NCBI GenBank assembly: GCA_045626925.1
Contig: JAZUQZ010000026.1
Span: 1-64,000, forward strand
From: Aphodoplasma sp045626925
GTDB lineage: Bacteria > Bacillota > Clostridia > UBA1381 > UMGS1253
Length of the DNA: 64,000 nucleotides
Reading direction: 5' to 3'
Part shown: positions 26,239 to 35,276 of the stretch, in pieces
Layout of the letters: each line of letters begins with the position of its first letter
Numbering within the stretch: position 1 is the first letter of the stretch
Program-made: the position numbers and the translations under genes
Notes under the pieces: model-generated
What the model saw: only the letters and a program-made list of their open reading frames with translations
Databases searched by the model: none
What the model was told of the DNA's origin: nothing

Positions 26239-27000
26239 ATGATTGACTTTAATTGTTTTTCGGGGAATTGGCCATTTCACAAGGTTAGAAATAATACATT
26301 TGAAAAGATTAGAAAAGCACATATTGACAACAATATAGAATATGGATATATTTCATCACTTGAATCAATCTTTTATAATGATTTTTTCGAGTCAGAGTCA
26401 GAGCTTTATCATAAAATAAAAAACACAAACTATAAACAAGTTATAACAGTTAATCCAATGCTTGATGGATGTATAGAAAATATTATGCGTTGCATAAGGG
26501 AATTTGATATAGCGGGCATAAGGCTTTTGCCTGGTTTTCACGGTTATACACTAGATTGCGATATATTAAAACCTGTGCTTGAAATTGTAAGAGAATATAA
26601 GCTTCCTGTTTTTCTTAATTTAAGAATGGAAGACGAGAGAGTTTTGCATATGTTTGAGCCAAAGACAGTAGAAACGGATGATATCGAGCGCTTTATCAAA
26701 CAAAATAATGATATAACTATTCTTTTGTGCAATATTCGCATCCATGAAATTATGAAAATCAGGGATAGTATTATAAATTGTCCAAAGGTTTTTTGCGACA
26801 CATCGGGGCTTAAGGGGTGGAGATTTGATGAAGAAGAATTAGGCGATGTTACAAATCGAATCATATATGGTTCGCTTGCACCGATTTTTGCACTGAAAAG
26901 TACAGTGCTTTTTGTTGAAAAGGGCATTTGTAATAATAAAACAAAGGAAATGATAAAAAGCGGAGCAAATTTTCTTTTATCGATAAATGATAAAATATGA
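26239..27000 (+). CDS. Amidohydrolase-like protein lacking metal ligands (probable pseudoenzyme)
   Basis: A 253-residue paralogue of the upstream amidohydrolase that aligns along its length by motif order. Each catalytic position is changed: the H-x-H pair becomes Asn5-x-Phe7 (DFNCFSG), the helix-end His becomes Asn127 (PVFLNLRM), the next His becomes Asn165 (ILLCNIRI), and the final Asp becomes Leu213 (IYGSLAP). The frame is intact and has a good AGGGGAAAAG binding site, so the protein is made and kept under selection. It may act as a structural or regulatory partner of the active enzyme, or bind a ligand without turnover. Confidence 0.75.
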   Translation: MIDFNCFSGNWPFHKVRNNTFEKIRKAHIDNNIEYGYISSLESIFYNDFFESESELYHKIKNTNYKQVITVNPMLDGCIENIMRCIREFDIAGIRLLPGFHGYTLDCDILKPVLEIVREYKLPVFLNLRMEDERVLHMFEPKTVETDDIERFIKQNNDITILLCNIRIHEIMKIRDSIINCPKVFCDTSGLKGWRFDEEELGDVTNRIIYGSLAPIFALKSTVLFVEKGICNNKTKEMIKSGANFLLSINDKI

Positions 27001-27051
27001 TATAGGGCCAAAAATAAGTGTTAAAAATTATATGAAAAGGGAAAAATAATT

Positions 27052-28893
27052 ATGATAGATAAAATGGATAAAATTTTAATGTCAGTACAAAAGCCTGTTC
27101 AATACACAGGTGGCGAGCTTGGCATGATAAAAAAGAATCCGAACGATGTAGACATACGCTTTGCGTTTTGCTTTCCGGACAATTATGAGGTTGGCATGTC
27201 GCATCTTGGGATGAAGATTTTATATCATTTATTAAATGAACGCGACGATACATATTGCGAGCGCGTATTTGCACCGTGGCCGGATATGGAGCAAAAAATG
27301 CGCGAAAATGATATAAAGCTTTTTTCGCTCGAAACAAAAACAAGCGTGTGCGATTTTGATATAGTTGGCTTTACGCTTATGTATGAACTTTGTTATTCAA
27401 ATGTTATAAATATGCTTGACCTTGCAGGCATTGGGCTAAAAAGTAGTGAAAGAGATGAAAATGCGCCGTTTATTTGTGCTGGCGGACCATGTGCATACAA
27501 CCCTGAACCACTTGCTGAAATTATTGATTTTTTTATAATGGGCGAGGGAGAAGAGGTCATGGGCGAGCTTATGGACGCATACAAAGTGTGGAAAAAAAGC
27601 GGAGAAGCTCGTATAAAATTTTTGGAAGCGATATGCGAAATAGAGGGCATATATGTCCCTGCATTTTATGATGTAAAATATAATGATAATGGCACAATAG
27701 CATCGTTTGTGCCGAACAGAGCGTGCGCAAAACCAAAGATTAGAAAGCGTATTATACGCAACTTTGACAATTCATATTTTCCGGAGGCGCTTATTGTACC
27801 GTATGGCGAAACGGTGCATGATAGAGTTACTCTTGAAATTTTTCGCGGTTGTATACGAGGTTGCCGTTTTTGCCAGGCGGGATATGTTTATCGTCCGGTG
27901 CGTGAAAAAAGTGCAGACAAGCTTATAGAGCTTGCCAAAAAACTCGTTTCTCAAACAGGTTATGAGGAAATTTCGCTATGCTCGCTTAGTACAAGCGATT
28001 ATAGCGAGCTTGCATCGCTTACAGAAGGACTTTTGGATGAAGCGTATAAAAAGAAGGTAAACCTGTCTTTGCCGTCGCTTCGTATTGATAATTTTTCGTT
28101 AGACCTTATGGAAAAGGTACAAACTGTACGCAAAAGTGGAATCACTTTTGCACCAGAGGCAGGGAGCCAGCGCCTTCGCGATGTTATAAAAAAAGGTGTT
28201 ACCGAGCAGGACTTGCTTTCTTCTGTTTCGATGATATTTTCCGGTGGTTGGACAAATGTAAAATTATATTTTATGATAGGTCTTCCGACAGAAACAAGCG
28301 AGGATATTGTCGGCATTGGCGAGCTTGCAAAAAAGGTGCTTGACGCATATTACTCTATGCCAAATGAAAAACGCCACGGTGCACCGCGCATAAGCGTAAG
28401 CGCATCTACTTTTGTACCAAAGCCATTTACACCATTCCAATGGGAAGCACAAGATAATATTGAGATGATTTATGAAAAACAAGCTATTGCACGAAACTCT
28501 ATCAAGTCAAAACAAATAAAATTTAGCTGGCATGATGCTGAAACAAGCTTTTTAGAGGGCGTGTTTGCTCGTGGTGACAGAAAGCTCTCAAGCGTTTTAA
28601 TTGCGGCTCATAAAAATGGTTGCAAGTTTGATGGTTGGAATGAGTATTTTAACTTTGATGCGTGGCAAAAATCGTTTGAAGAATGTGGCGTAGATGCAAC
28701 ATTTTATAATCAACGCAAACGAAACTTTGATGAAATTCTTCCGTGGGACCATATAGATGTCGGTGTTGGCAAGGCCTTCTTAGAAAAAGAAGCACGCCTT
28801 GGATACGAAGAAAAACTTACACCAAATTGTCGCGAAGAGTGCACGAATTGTGGCGTCGCATGCTTTAAAGGGGGGATTTGCGTTGAAAGGTAA
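27052..28893 (+). CDS. B12-binding-fold radical SAM protein (TIGR03960 type)
   Basis: A 613-residue radical SAM enzyme. The N-terminal part (to about 200) has the cobalamin-binding-like fold with FPDNYEVGMSHLGMKILYH and GEGEEV. The radical SAM core begins near residue 260 with the 4Fe-4S motif C-x3-C-x2-C in FRGCIRGCRFCQAGYVYRP, and the SAM-binding region continues to about 480. A Cys-rich tail (NCREECTNCGVACFKGGIC) may bind a second cluster. This family pairs with the TIGR03936 protein encoded next, which overlaps by 11 bp. Its reaction is unknown. In many Firmicutes the pair precedes rng and rplU, but not here. The start may be ATG 27052 or 27064. Confidence 0.88.
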   Translation: MIDKMDKILMSVQKPVQYTGGELGMIKKNPNDVDIRFAFCFPDNYEVGMSHLGMKILYHLLNERDDTYCERVFAPWPDMEQKMRENDIKLFSLETKTSVCDFDIVGFTLMYELCYSNVINMLDLAGIGLKSSERDENAPFICAGGPCAYNPEPLAEIIDFFIMGEGEEVMGELMDAYKVWKKSGEARIKFLEAICEIEGIYVPAFYDVKYNDNGTIASFVPNRACAKPKIRKRIIRNFDNSYFPEALIVPYGETVHDRVTLEIFRGCIRGCRFCQAGYVYRPVREKSADKLIELAKKLVSQTGYEEISLCSLSTSDYSELASLTEGLLDEAYKKKVNLSLPSLRIDNFSLDLMEKVQTVRKSGITFAPEAGSQRLRDVIKKGVTEQDLLSSVSMIFSGGWTNVKLYFMIGLPTETSEDIVGIGELAKKVLDAYYSMPNEKRHGAPRISVSASTFVPKPFTPFQWEAQDNIEMIYEKQAIARNSIKSKQIKFSWHDAETSFLEGVFARGDRKLSSVLIAAHKNGCKFDGWNEYFNFDAWQKSFEECGVDATFYNQRKRNFDEILPWDHIDVGVGKAFLEKEARLGYEEKLTPNCREECTNCGVACFKGGICVER

Positions 28894-29551
28894 TTACACA
28901 TACAGATTGCGTTATGAAAAAACACCTGCCGTTCGCTATATCTCTCATCTTGATTTTGTTCGTGTTTTAAATCGTACTGTAAGACGCAGCGGACTTCCTG
29001 TAACATATACAGAGGGTTTTAATCCGCATCCCGTTATGATGGTTGCAATGCCGTTATCTGTTGGTGTTACAAGTGAAGATGAATATATAGATATTGATTT
29101 TGATGAGTATGTCGATGAAAACATTATGATGCAGCGTTTCAACCAAGCGTTTGGTGATGGCATTGTTGTAAGAGAGGCAAAGAGTATCAAAGAGGGTGAT
29201 TTGAGCCTTAAAAAGCTCAACGAGGCAAAATATAGAGTGATTGTAGAGCAAAAAGGGACCGCCGCCCCCGACATAGAAACATTTTTATCGCGTGAGAGTA
29301 TTGTTGTATCAAAAAAAACCAAAAGCGCGATAAAGGATGTTGACATAAAAAAAGATATTAAAGAGCTAAAAATAGCAAGCATAGAGGGCAATTACATCGT
29401 ATTAGATATATATGTACCCGCAGGGAATGAATACAATTTAAAACCTGAGCTTGTTATCGAGGCGATGGATAAATATATCGACGGTTTTGATGTAGTTTTT
29501 GTGCAAAGTCACAGAACGGCTTTGCTTTGTGATGGCAAAAGATTTATTTAA
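28883..29551 (+). CDS. TIGR03936-family radical-SAM-associated protein
   Basis: A 222-residue partner protein of the preceding radical SAM enzyme. Conserved segments are YRLRYEKTPAVRYISHLDFVR near the N-terminus, YTEGFNPHPVM and MPLSVGVTSEDEYIDIDF. The start is the TTG at 28883, which follows AAAGGGGGG by 7 bp and yields the family N-terminus; it lies within the last codons of the upstream gene, indicating translational coupling. A longer in-frame opening from 28799 has no support. The molecular role is unknown. Confidence 0.86.
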   Translation: MKGNYTYRLRYEKTPAVRYISHLDFVRVLNRTVRRSGLPVTYTEGFNPHPVMMVAMPLSVGVTSEDEYIDIDFDEYVDENIMMQRFNQAFGDGIVVREAKSIKEGDLSLKKLNEAKYRVIVEQKGTAAPDIETFLSRESIVVSKKTKSAIKDVDIKKDIKELKIASIEGNYIVLDIYVPAGNEYNLKPELVIEAMDKYIDGFDVVFVQSHRTALLCDGKRFI

Positions 29552-29576
29552 TATAAACTATAGGGGAGGATTTAAA

Positions 29577-29963
29577 ATGGTAAAAGGTATCGAACATGTA
29601 GCAATTTTTTCAAAGGACACAAAGGCACTTTCGGATTGGTATAAGGATATGTTTTCTCTTAGAATTGTTTATGACAATGGTAAAGGTACATATTTTGCGG
29701 CTTTTGAGAGTGGAGATATGATTGAGTTTGTAAAAACAGACATAACAGATGAAAAGAAGCATTACCAAACAGAAGGCATACGCCATCTTGCACTTACAAT
29801 AGATGATGACAAATTTGAACCGATGGTGGATAAGCTAAAAGCTGCAGGCGTAGAGGTTGTAGTTGATGTAGCTGTAAGCTCGAGCGGAATAAAAACATTT
29901 TTGTTCCGTGATATTGATTCAAATCTTTGCCATTTGATAGTGCGTCCAACACCGCTTGTATAA
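29577..29963 (+). CDS. VOC-superfamily (glyoxalase/dioxygenase fold) protein
   Basis: A 128-residue single vicinal-oxygen-chelate unit made of two beta-alpha-beta-beta-beta modules. Candidate metal ligands are His8 in GIEHVAIFS, a mid-protein His in GIRHLALTID and a C-terminal Glu/His region (DSNLCHLIV). It resembles lactoylglutathione lyase-like or methylmalonyl-CoA epimerase-like proteins, but the sequence does not settle the reaction. The ATG follows GGGGAGGA. It sits between the radical SAM pair and a LUD protein. Confidence 0.8.
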   Translation: MVKGIEHVAIFSKDTKALSDWYKDMFSLRIVYDNGKGTYFAAFESGDMIEFVKTDITDEKKHYQTEGIRHLALTIDDDKFEPMVDKLKAAGVEVVVDVAVSSSGIKTFLFRDIDSNLCHLIVRPTPLV

Positions 29964-29996
29964 AGATTTTGATATAAAATAGTGGGAGGGATAGAT

Positions 29997-30635
29997 ATGG
30001 AATCAGTTAAAAGGTGGCAACGCGAGTGTGCCGCAAAAGAAATAATAGATGTGCTTAAGGATAAAGGTTATAATGCTATTTATGTTGAAAATGCAGATGC
30101 GTTGCGTGCTACAGTAGCTTCGATAATACCACAAGGGGCAAGTGTTGCCGTTGGTGGAAGTATTACACTTGATGAAACAGGTATACTTTCTGACATAAAA
30201 AGTGGGGCATACAATTATATTGACAGATATAACCAGCCAAGCGCAGAAGAAACACACAACAAGTTTCGTGAAAGTTTTAATGCCGATTATTTTGTGACAA
30301 GCACAAATGCAATCACGAAAAATGGTGAGCTTATCAATATTGATGGCAGGGGAAACAGAGTGGCGGCAATGACATTTGGCCCTAAGAATGTAATTGTAGT
30401 TGCAGGAGCAAACAAAATTGTTCGTGACATAAATGCAGGCATAGCACGAGCAAAAGAGATTGCACCAATTAACGCAAAGAGATTGAATCGCCAGACGCCG
30501 TGTGCAATAGATGGCAAATGTCACGATTGCAAATCGGAACAAAGAATATGTAATATAACTAATATAATACATAATTGTTATAATTCCAGAAATAGAATTA
30601 CGATAATTCTTGTGCCGGAAGTGCTTGGCTTTTAG
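29997..30635 (+). CDS. LUD-domain protein (LutC/YkgG-like)
   Basis: A 212-residue protein of the lactate-utilisation (LUD) family. The N-terminal part has KEIIDVLKDKGYNAIYVENADA, then SVAVGGSITLDETGI, DYFVTSTNAITKNGEL and VIVVAGANKIV, all typical of this fold. Four cysteines near the C-terminus (CAIDGKCHDCKSEQRIC) may bind a cluster or metal. Single-gene LUD proteins of this kind are common in Clostridia and their role is not established. lutA and lutB partners are absent from the neighbourhood. The ATG follows GGGAGGG. Confidence 0.85.
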   Translation: MESVKRWQRECAAKEIIDVLKDKGYNAIYVENADALRATVASIIPQGASVAVGGSITLDETGILSDIKSGAYNYIDRYNQPSAEETHNKFRESFNADYFVTSTNAITKNGELINIDGRGNRVAAMTFGPKNVIVVAGANKIVRDINAGIARAKEIAPINAKRLNRQTPCAIDGKCHDCKSEQRICNITNIIHNCYNSRNRITIILVPEVLGF

Positions 30636-30700
30636 TGCTAACACAAACACAGCAAGCGTCTGGCTACAAAGGAAAGCGTTGAAATTTCACTTAATAAAAT

Positions 30701-30734
30701 AAAAAGTCGCTCACAATTGTGGGCGACTTTTTTT
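30701..30734. terminator. Bidirectional terminator
   Basis: AAAAAGTCGCTCAC (30701-30714) pairs with GTGGGCGACTTTTTTT (30719-30734) with one T-G wobble and a 4-nt loop. It ends both the LUD transcript and the valS transcript on the minus strand. Confidence 0.85.
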
Positions 30735-30748
30735 ATTAAAAGAACAAA

Positions 30749-33379
30749 TTATTTAAGAGCTGCGATGCTTTCGATAACTTTTTCAAGCATTTCCGCATAT
30801 TTTTTGCCTTTTTCGGCTTCGGCCTCAACAACAGCAGCAGGCGCTTTGTCGGTAAAGCCTTTGTTTGAAAGCTTGCCTTCAACACGCTTTATCTCTGCTT
30901 CAAGATTTGCCTTTTCTTTTTCAAGACGGGCAAGCTCTTTTTCTTTATCCACGAGCTCGTCCATAGGAAGATATATGCTTGCTCCTTCAACAACAATACA
31001 CACACTGCCGTCTGCAATGTTGCCATTGTCATCTACAATTGCTACACTCTGTGCGCTTGCAAGCTTTTCAAAGAAACCAACGCCACGCGAGAACACATCT
31101 TTAAGCTCTGTAACAATAATTACACTGCACTTCTTTGATGGCGGAACATTCATCTCACTTCTTGTGTTTCTAATGCTCTTGATAGCTTCCATAATAAGAG
31201 TCATACTCTTTTCATCATCTGCAAAGTCAAGCTTTTCGTTGTATTTTGGCCACTCACTTACCATAATGCTTTCGCCGTCATGTGGTAAATGCTGCCATAT
31301 TTCCTCGGTAATAAACGGCATAAATGGATGCAAAAGCTTCATTGTTTCTGATAAAACATATGTCAACACATATTGTGCAGTGGTTCTTGAAGGGTTTTGT
31401 GTATCCATGAGGCGCGGCTTTACAAGTTCGATATACCAGTCACAATAATCGTCCCAGATAAAGTCATAAATTTTTGAAAGCGCAACGCCAAGCTCAAACT
31501 TGTCAAGATTTTCAGTAACCTCTTTCACAACACGGTTAAACTTGCTTATAATCCACTTATCTTCAAGTGCAAGATCATTTGTCTGTGGGAGCTTGTTTTC
31601 GTTTATTTCAAGATTCATAAGCACAAAGCGCGACGCATTCCAAATCTTGTTTGCAAAATTTCGACTTGCCTGTACCTTTTTGTCGGAAAAACGCATATCA
31701 TTACCCGGCGCATTACCGGTAATAAGAGTAAAGCGAAGTGCGTCAGCACCATATTTTTCGATAATTTCAAGCGGGTCAATACCATTTCCAAGCGATTTTG
31801 ACATCTTGCGACCTTGTTCATCACGCACAAGCCCGTGTATAAATACATGCTTAAATGGCTCGCTCTTCATATGCTCTGCACTTGAAAAAATCATTCGTGC
31901 AACCCAGAAAAATATAATGTCATAACCCGTTACAAGCACCGATGTAGGGAAGAACTTTTCGAGTTCTTTTGTATTTTTTGGCCAGCCGAGTGTTGAAAAT
32001 GGCCACAAAGCAGAGGAAAACCATGTATCAAGCACATCGGGGTCCTGCTTCATTTTTGCACCGCATTTTGGACAAACATCAACGGCAGTTTTTGATACAA
32101 CAGTCTCGCCGCATGCATCACAATAGTATGCTGGGATTCTGTGTCCCCACCAAAGCTGGCGTGAAATACACCAGTCATGTACATTTTCCATCCAATTTAG
32201 ATATGTCTTTGTAAATCTTTCAGGTACAAATTGTGTCTTGCCATCAGTTACAATTTTTATAGCTTCTTTTGCAAGAGGCTCCATTTTAACAAACCATTGT
32301 TTTGATGTAATCGGCTCAACCGTTGTGCCACAACGATAACATTGACCAACATTGTGCGAATGTGGCTCAACTTTTACAAGAAAACCACCCTTTTGCAAGT
32401 CGTCAACCATCTGTTTTCTTGCTTCATAACGGTCCATACCCTCATATTTTCCACCGAACGAGTTAATTGTTGCATCGTCGTTTAGCACCTTGATTTGTTC
32501 AAGATTATGACGCAAACCGACCTCGAAGTCATTAGGGTCGTGTGCAGGAGTTATTTTAACTGCACCTGTACCAAAATCCTTATCAACATATTCATCGGCA
32601 ATAATCGGAATTTCGCGTCCAACCAGCGGAAGAATAAGCGTTTTGCCTATCAAATGTGTATAACGCTCGTCATCAGGATGAACTGCAACTGCCGTATCAC
32701 CAAGAAGTGTTTCCGGACGAGTTGTAGCAATCGTCAAATATTCATCAGAATCTTTTACAAAATACTTAATATGCCAGAAATTGCCTGCTTGTTCTTCGTA
32801 CTCAACCTCTGCATCAGAAAGTGCCGTAGCACAGCTTGGACACCAATTTATAATTCTGCTTCCTTGATAGATAAGGCCTTTTTTATAAAGGTTTACAAAC
32901 ACTTCCAAAACCGCATCAGAACAACCCTCATCCATTGTAAAACGCTCGCGGTCCCAATCGCATGAGCAACCAATCTTTTTGAGCTGGCTTATAATTCTGT
33001 CGCCGTATTGCTTTTTCCAATCCCATACGCGCTCCAAAAAGGCCTCACGTCCAAGGTCATAGCGTGTTTTGCCTTCTTTTTTGCGCAAAACCTCTTCGAC
33101 CTTAATCTGTGTAGCAATACCGGCATGGTCGGTACCCGGCACCCAAAGTGCCTCAAAGCCCGACATACGCTTATATCTTATCAAAATATCTTGCAATGTT
33201 TCGTCGAGAGCATGTCCCATATGAAGCTGACCGGTAACATTTGGGGGAGGAATTACAATTGTAAATGGCTCCTTTTCACTTGTTTCATCCGCATGAAAAA
33301 ATCCGTTTTTTACCCAAAAATTGTATAATCTGTCCTCAAATTCGGACGGCTCATAAGTTTTTGCAATATTATCATTCAT
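30749..33379 (-). CDS. valS: Valyl-tRNA synthetase
   Basis: An 876-residue class Ia aminoacyl-tRNA synthetase that charges tRNA-Val. The ATP-binding motif HMGH is at 53-56 (PPNVTGQLHMGHAL) and KMSKS near residue 525 (GRKMSKSLGNGIDP). An editing domain lies between them, and four cysteines around YCDACGETVVSK and DVCPKCGAKM probably bind zinc. The anticodon-binding domain is followed by a C-terminal coiled coil rich in Lys and Glu. GGAGG lies 8-9 bp before the ATG. A small membrane protein gene precedes it by 20 bp on the same strand, and no T-box leader is seen. Confidence 0.98.
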   Translation of the reverse strand: MNDNIAKTYEPSEFEDRLYNFWVKNGFFHADETSEKEPFTIVIPPPNVTGQLHMGHALDETLQDILIRYKRMSGFEALWVPGTDHAGIATQIKVEEVLRKKEGKTRYDLGREAFLERVWDWKKQYGDRIISQLKKIGCSCDWDRERFTMDEGCSDAVLEVFVNLYKKGLIYQGSRIINWCPSCATALSDAEVEYEEQAGNFWHIKYFVKDSDEYLTIATTRPETLLGDTAVAVHPDDERYTHLIGKTLILPLVGREIPIIADEYVDKDFGTGAVKITPAHDPNDFEVGLRHNLEQIKVLNDDATINSFGGKYEGMDRYEARKQMVDDLQKGGFLVKVEPHSHNVGQCYRCGTTVEPITSKQWFVKMEPLAKEAIKIVTDGKTQFVPERFTKTYLNWMENVHDWCISRQLWWGHRIPAYYCDACGETVVSKTAVDVCPKCGAKMKQDPDVLDTWFSSALWPFSTLGWPKNTKELEKFFPTSVLVTGYDIIFFWVARMIFSSAEHMKSEPFKHVFIHGLVRDEQGRKMSKSLGNGIDPLEIIEKYGADALRFTLITGNAPGNDMRFSDKKVQASRNFANKIWNASRFVLMNLEINENKLPQTNDLALEDKWIISKFNRVVKEVTENLDKFELGVALSKIYDFIWDDYCDWYIELVKPRLMDTQNPSRTTAQYVLTYVLSETMKLLHPFMPFITEEIWQHLPHDGESIMVSEWPKYNEKLDFADDEKSMTLIMEAIKSIRNTRSEMNVPPSKKCSVIIVTELKDVFSRGVGFFEKLASAQSVAIVDDNGNIADGSVCIVVEGASIYLPMDELVDKEKELARLEKEKANLEAEIKRVEGKLSNKGFTDKAPAAVVEAEAEKGKKYAEMLEKVIESIAALK

Positions 33380-33399
33380 AGTATTTTAACCTCCAAAAA

Positions 33400-33588
33400 T
33401 CATAAAATATCAGGTAGTATAACAACGAGAGCAGCACAAGCGATTATTATAAATATTATAGCTTTAAAAATTAAAAGTTGTTGCTCTGTTGGTTCGTTCT
33501 TTTTAATGGCGTAGAGAACCTTTTTTGCGAGCAAAGAGGCGACGCCACAAATGACGACTACGATGAGTGTAATTATTTTAATAAGCAA
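33400..33588 (-). CDS. Small two-helix membrane protein upstream of valS
   Basis: A protein of about 62 residues with two hydrophobic helices (ITLIVVVICGVASLLAKKVL and AIIFIIIACAALVVIL) joined by a short charged loop (YAIKKNEPTEQQ). I do not recognise the family. The TTG at 33588 is chosen because GGAG lies 9 bp upstream; an earlier in-frame TTG at 33603 has no binding site. It lies 20 bp before valS, behind a good sigma-A promoter, and probably shares its transcript. Confidence 0.6.
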   Translation of the reverse strand: MLIKIITLIVVVICGVASLLAKKVLYAIKKNEPTEQQLLIFKAIIFIIIACAALVVILPDIL

Positions 33589-33658
33589 AATATTTCGCTC
33601 CAATCAATAAAAAATAAAACAGTTTTTTGCAAAAAATGCATAAAAACATACATAATAT

Positions 33659-33687
33659 AGTTTAGTGCAAAATAAAGGAAATGTCAA
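33659..33687 (-). promoter_or_regulatory. Promoter of the valS transcript
   Basis: On the minus strand TTGACA (33687-33682), 17 bp, TAAACT (33664-33659). The leader to the small membrane protein start is only about 65 nt, too short for a T-box. Confidence 0.6.
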
Positions 33688-33721
33688 GTGGAAAATGCGT
33701 AAATCGTACACATTTATTGCT

Positions 33722-33750
33722 TTGACAAATCATAAAAACTATGTTACAAT
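33722..33750 (+). promoter_or_regulatory. Promoter of the protease-scpAB-gerW operon
   Basis: Consensus TTGACA (33722-33727), 17 bp, TACAAT (33745-33750), with an extended -10 TG at 33742-33743. Confidence 0.75.
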
Positions 33751-33789
33751 TAAAAGTGTATATAAATAACAATAAATGGATGTGATTTT

Positions 33790-34491
33790 TTGCTTCTTTC
33801 AATTATAAATTTATCTACAAGCTTTGTACAGATTTTGATAGAGGTTATAATACGCCTTCCTGCCGTTATGCTTGCGATATCGTTCCATGAGGCGGCACAT
33901 GGTTATATAGCATATAAGTGTGGTGACCCTACGGCAAAAATAATGGGACGCGTTTCGATGAATCCTTTTGTGCACTTTGATTTAATTGGTGCGATAAGTA
34001 TGTTCCTTGTCGGTTTTGGATGGGCAAAGCCTGTAGGGATAAATCCTAATAATTTTAAAAATGTTCGCAGAGACACAGCACTTGTTGCAATTGCAGGACC
34101 TGTTGCAAACTTTATTATGGCGACGCTTGCTATGATTTTAAATTATATTTTAATTATTATATTTCGACAATATTTGGAATTTGGCGCAATAGGCAAAATC
34201 ATCTCAATTGCACAAACTATGATATCATTGGTTGTACTTATGAATATAAGCCTTATGATATTTAACCTTGTGCCGATTCCGCCACTTGATGGTTCAAAGG
34301 TGCTTTTTGCTTTTTTGCCTGCAAAATGTTATAATTTTATATTAAAATACGAGCGATATGGATTTTTGATACTTTTTGTTGTACTGATGACGGGCATAAT
34401 TGATAGACCGCTTAATATAGCGATGAGTTGGGTATTTGGAATTATAAACAATGGTGTTTACACACTATTTTCCGCTATTGGACTTATTTAA
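33790..34491 (+). CDS. Site-2 protease family (M50) membrane metalloprotease
   Basis: A 233-residue polytopic membrane protein. The zinc motif HEAAH (His33, His37) lies in the first membrane segment and the third ligand is in NLVPIPPLDGSKV near residue 172. Such rhomboid-sized S2P proteins, encoded next to scpA in many Firmicutes, are probably intramembrane proteases, but substrates are unknown. The TTG at 33790 is the only start near the binding site GGATGTGA. scpA follows 29 bp downstream. Confidence 0.9.
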   Translation: MLLSIINLSTSFVQILIEVIIRLPAVMLAISFHEAAHGYIAYKCGDPTAKIMGRVSMNPFVHFDLIGAISMFLVGFGWAKPVGINPNNFKNVRRDTALVAIAGPVANFIMATLAMILNYILIIIFRQYLEFGAIGKIISIAQTMISLVVLMNISLMIFNLVPIPPLDGSKVLFAFLPAKCYNFILKYERYGFLILFVVLMTGIIDRPLNIAMSWVFGIINNGVYTLFSAIGLI

Positions 34492-34520
34492 AAAACTTCT
34501 TTTTAATAGAGAGGGTAACA

Positions 34521-35276
34521 ATGGAAAAGCTTACTTTTAAACTTGAGGTATTTGAAGGACCACTTGATTTGCTTTTGCATCTTATAAGCAAAAACAAGGT
34601 TAGCATTTATGACATACCGATTGCTACTATTACGGAGCAATATTTTGAGGCCCTTGAAATAATGCAGGAGCTTGATTTGGAGATTTCAAGTGATTTTTGC
34701 GTAATGGCGGCACAGCTTTTGTATATAAAATCGAGGATGCTTCTTCCAAAGCTTTATGAAGAGGAAGAGGAAGACCCACGAGAAGAGCTTGCAAAGAGAT
34801 TGTTGGAATATCAAAAATATAAGCAAGCATCACAAAAGCTTAAAGAACGAGAGTTTTATTATAAGTATATGTATTTTAAAGAGCCGGATGATATTGAGCC
34901 GCTTGCGCCACCGCCACCGGACAGTTATCCGATAGAGAAGCTTATGGAGGCGTTTTATGATGTGCTTGAGCGCACCAAAAGACGCGCGCCGCCGCCACAG
35001 AAAACATTTGATGGTATTATTAAAAGACGCGTTGTATCAATGCGAGATAAAGCAACAAAAATCGTAAAAATGCTTGGAACAAAAAAACACATAACCTTTG
35101 CATCGATTTTTGATGCAGATGCGGACAAGCCCGAGCTTGTTGCTACATTTTTAGCACTTTTGGAGCTCATAAGAATCAATAGAGTTTATGCATGTGACGA
35201 AGATGGTCAAATAGTTTTAAGCAGTACACAAAGTGGGGATAGTATAAATGGAGAAGAATTTGCAGGGGATTATTGA
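34521..35276 (+). CDS. scpA: Segregation and condensation protein A
   Basis: A 251-residue kleisin that links the SMC heads in the bacterial condensin. The N-terminal signature LEVFEGPLDLLLHLISKNKVSIYDIPI is fully typical, a charged linker follows (EEEEEDPREELAKRLLEYQKYKQA), and the C-terminal winged-helix domain is near 190-245. The ATG at 34521 follows GAGAGGGT; longer in-frame openings from 34428 overlap the protease gene. It overlaps scpB by 29 bp, indicating coupled translation of the two condensin subunits. Confidence 0.97.
   Translation: MEKLTFKLEVFEGPLDLLLHLISKNKVSIYDIPIATITEQYFEALEIMQELDLEISSDFCVMAAQLLYIKSRMLLPKLYEEEEEDPREELAKRLLEYQKYKQASQKLKEREFYYKYMYFKEPDDIEPLAPPPPDSYPIEKLMEAFYDVLERTKRRAPPPQKTFDGIIKRRVVSMRDKATKIVKMLGTKKHITFASIFDADADKPELVATFLALLELIRINRVYACDEDGQIVLSSTQSGDSINGEEFAGDY

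Noticed and set aside
30003..30650. Minus-strand open frame of 215 codons
   Set aside because: Antisense to the LUD gene; composition rich in Cys, Tyr and Ile is typical of a shadow frame.
33380..33700. T-box riboswitch expected before valS
   Set aside because: The leader is only about 65 nt before a small ORF and no T-box or specifier stem is recognisable.
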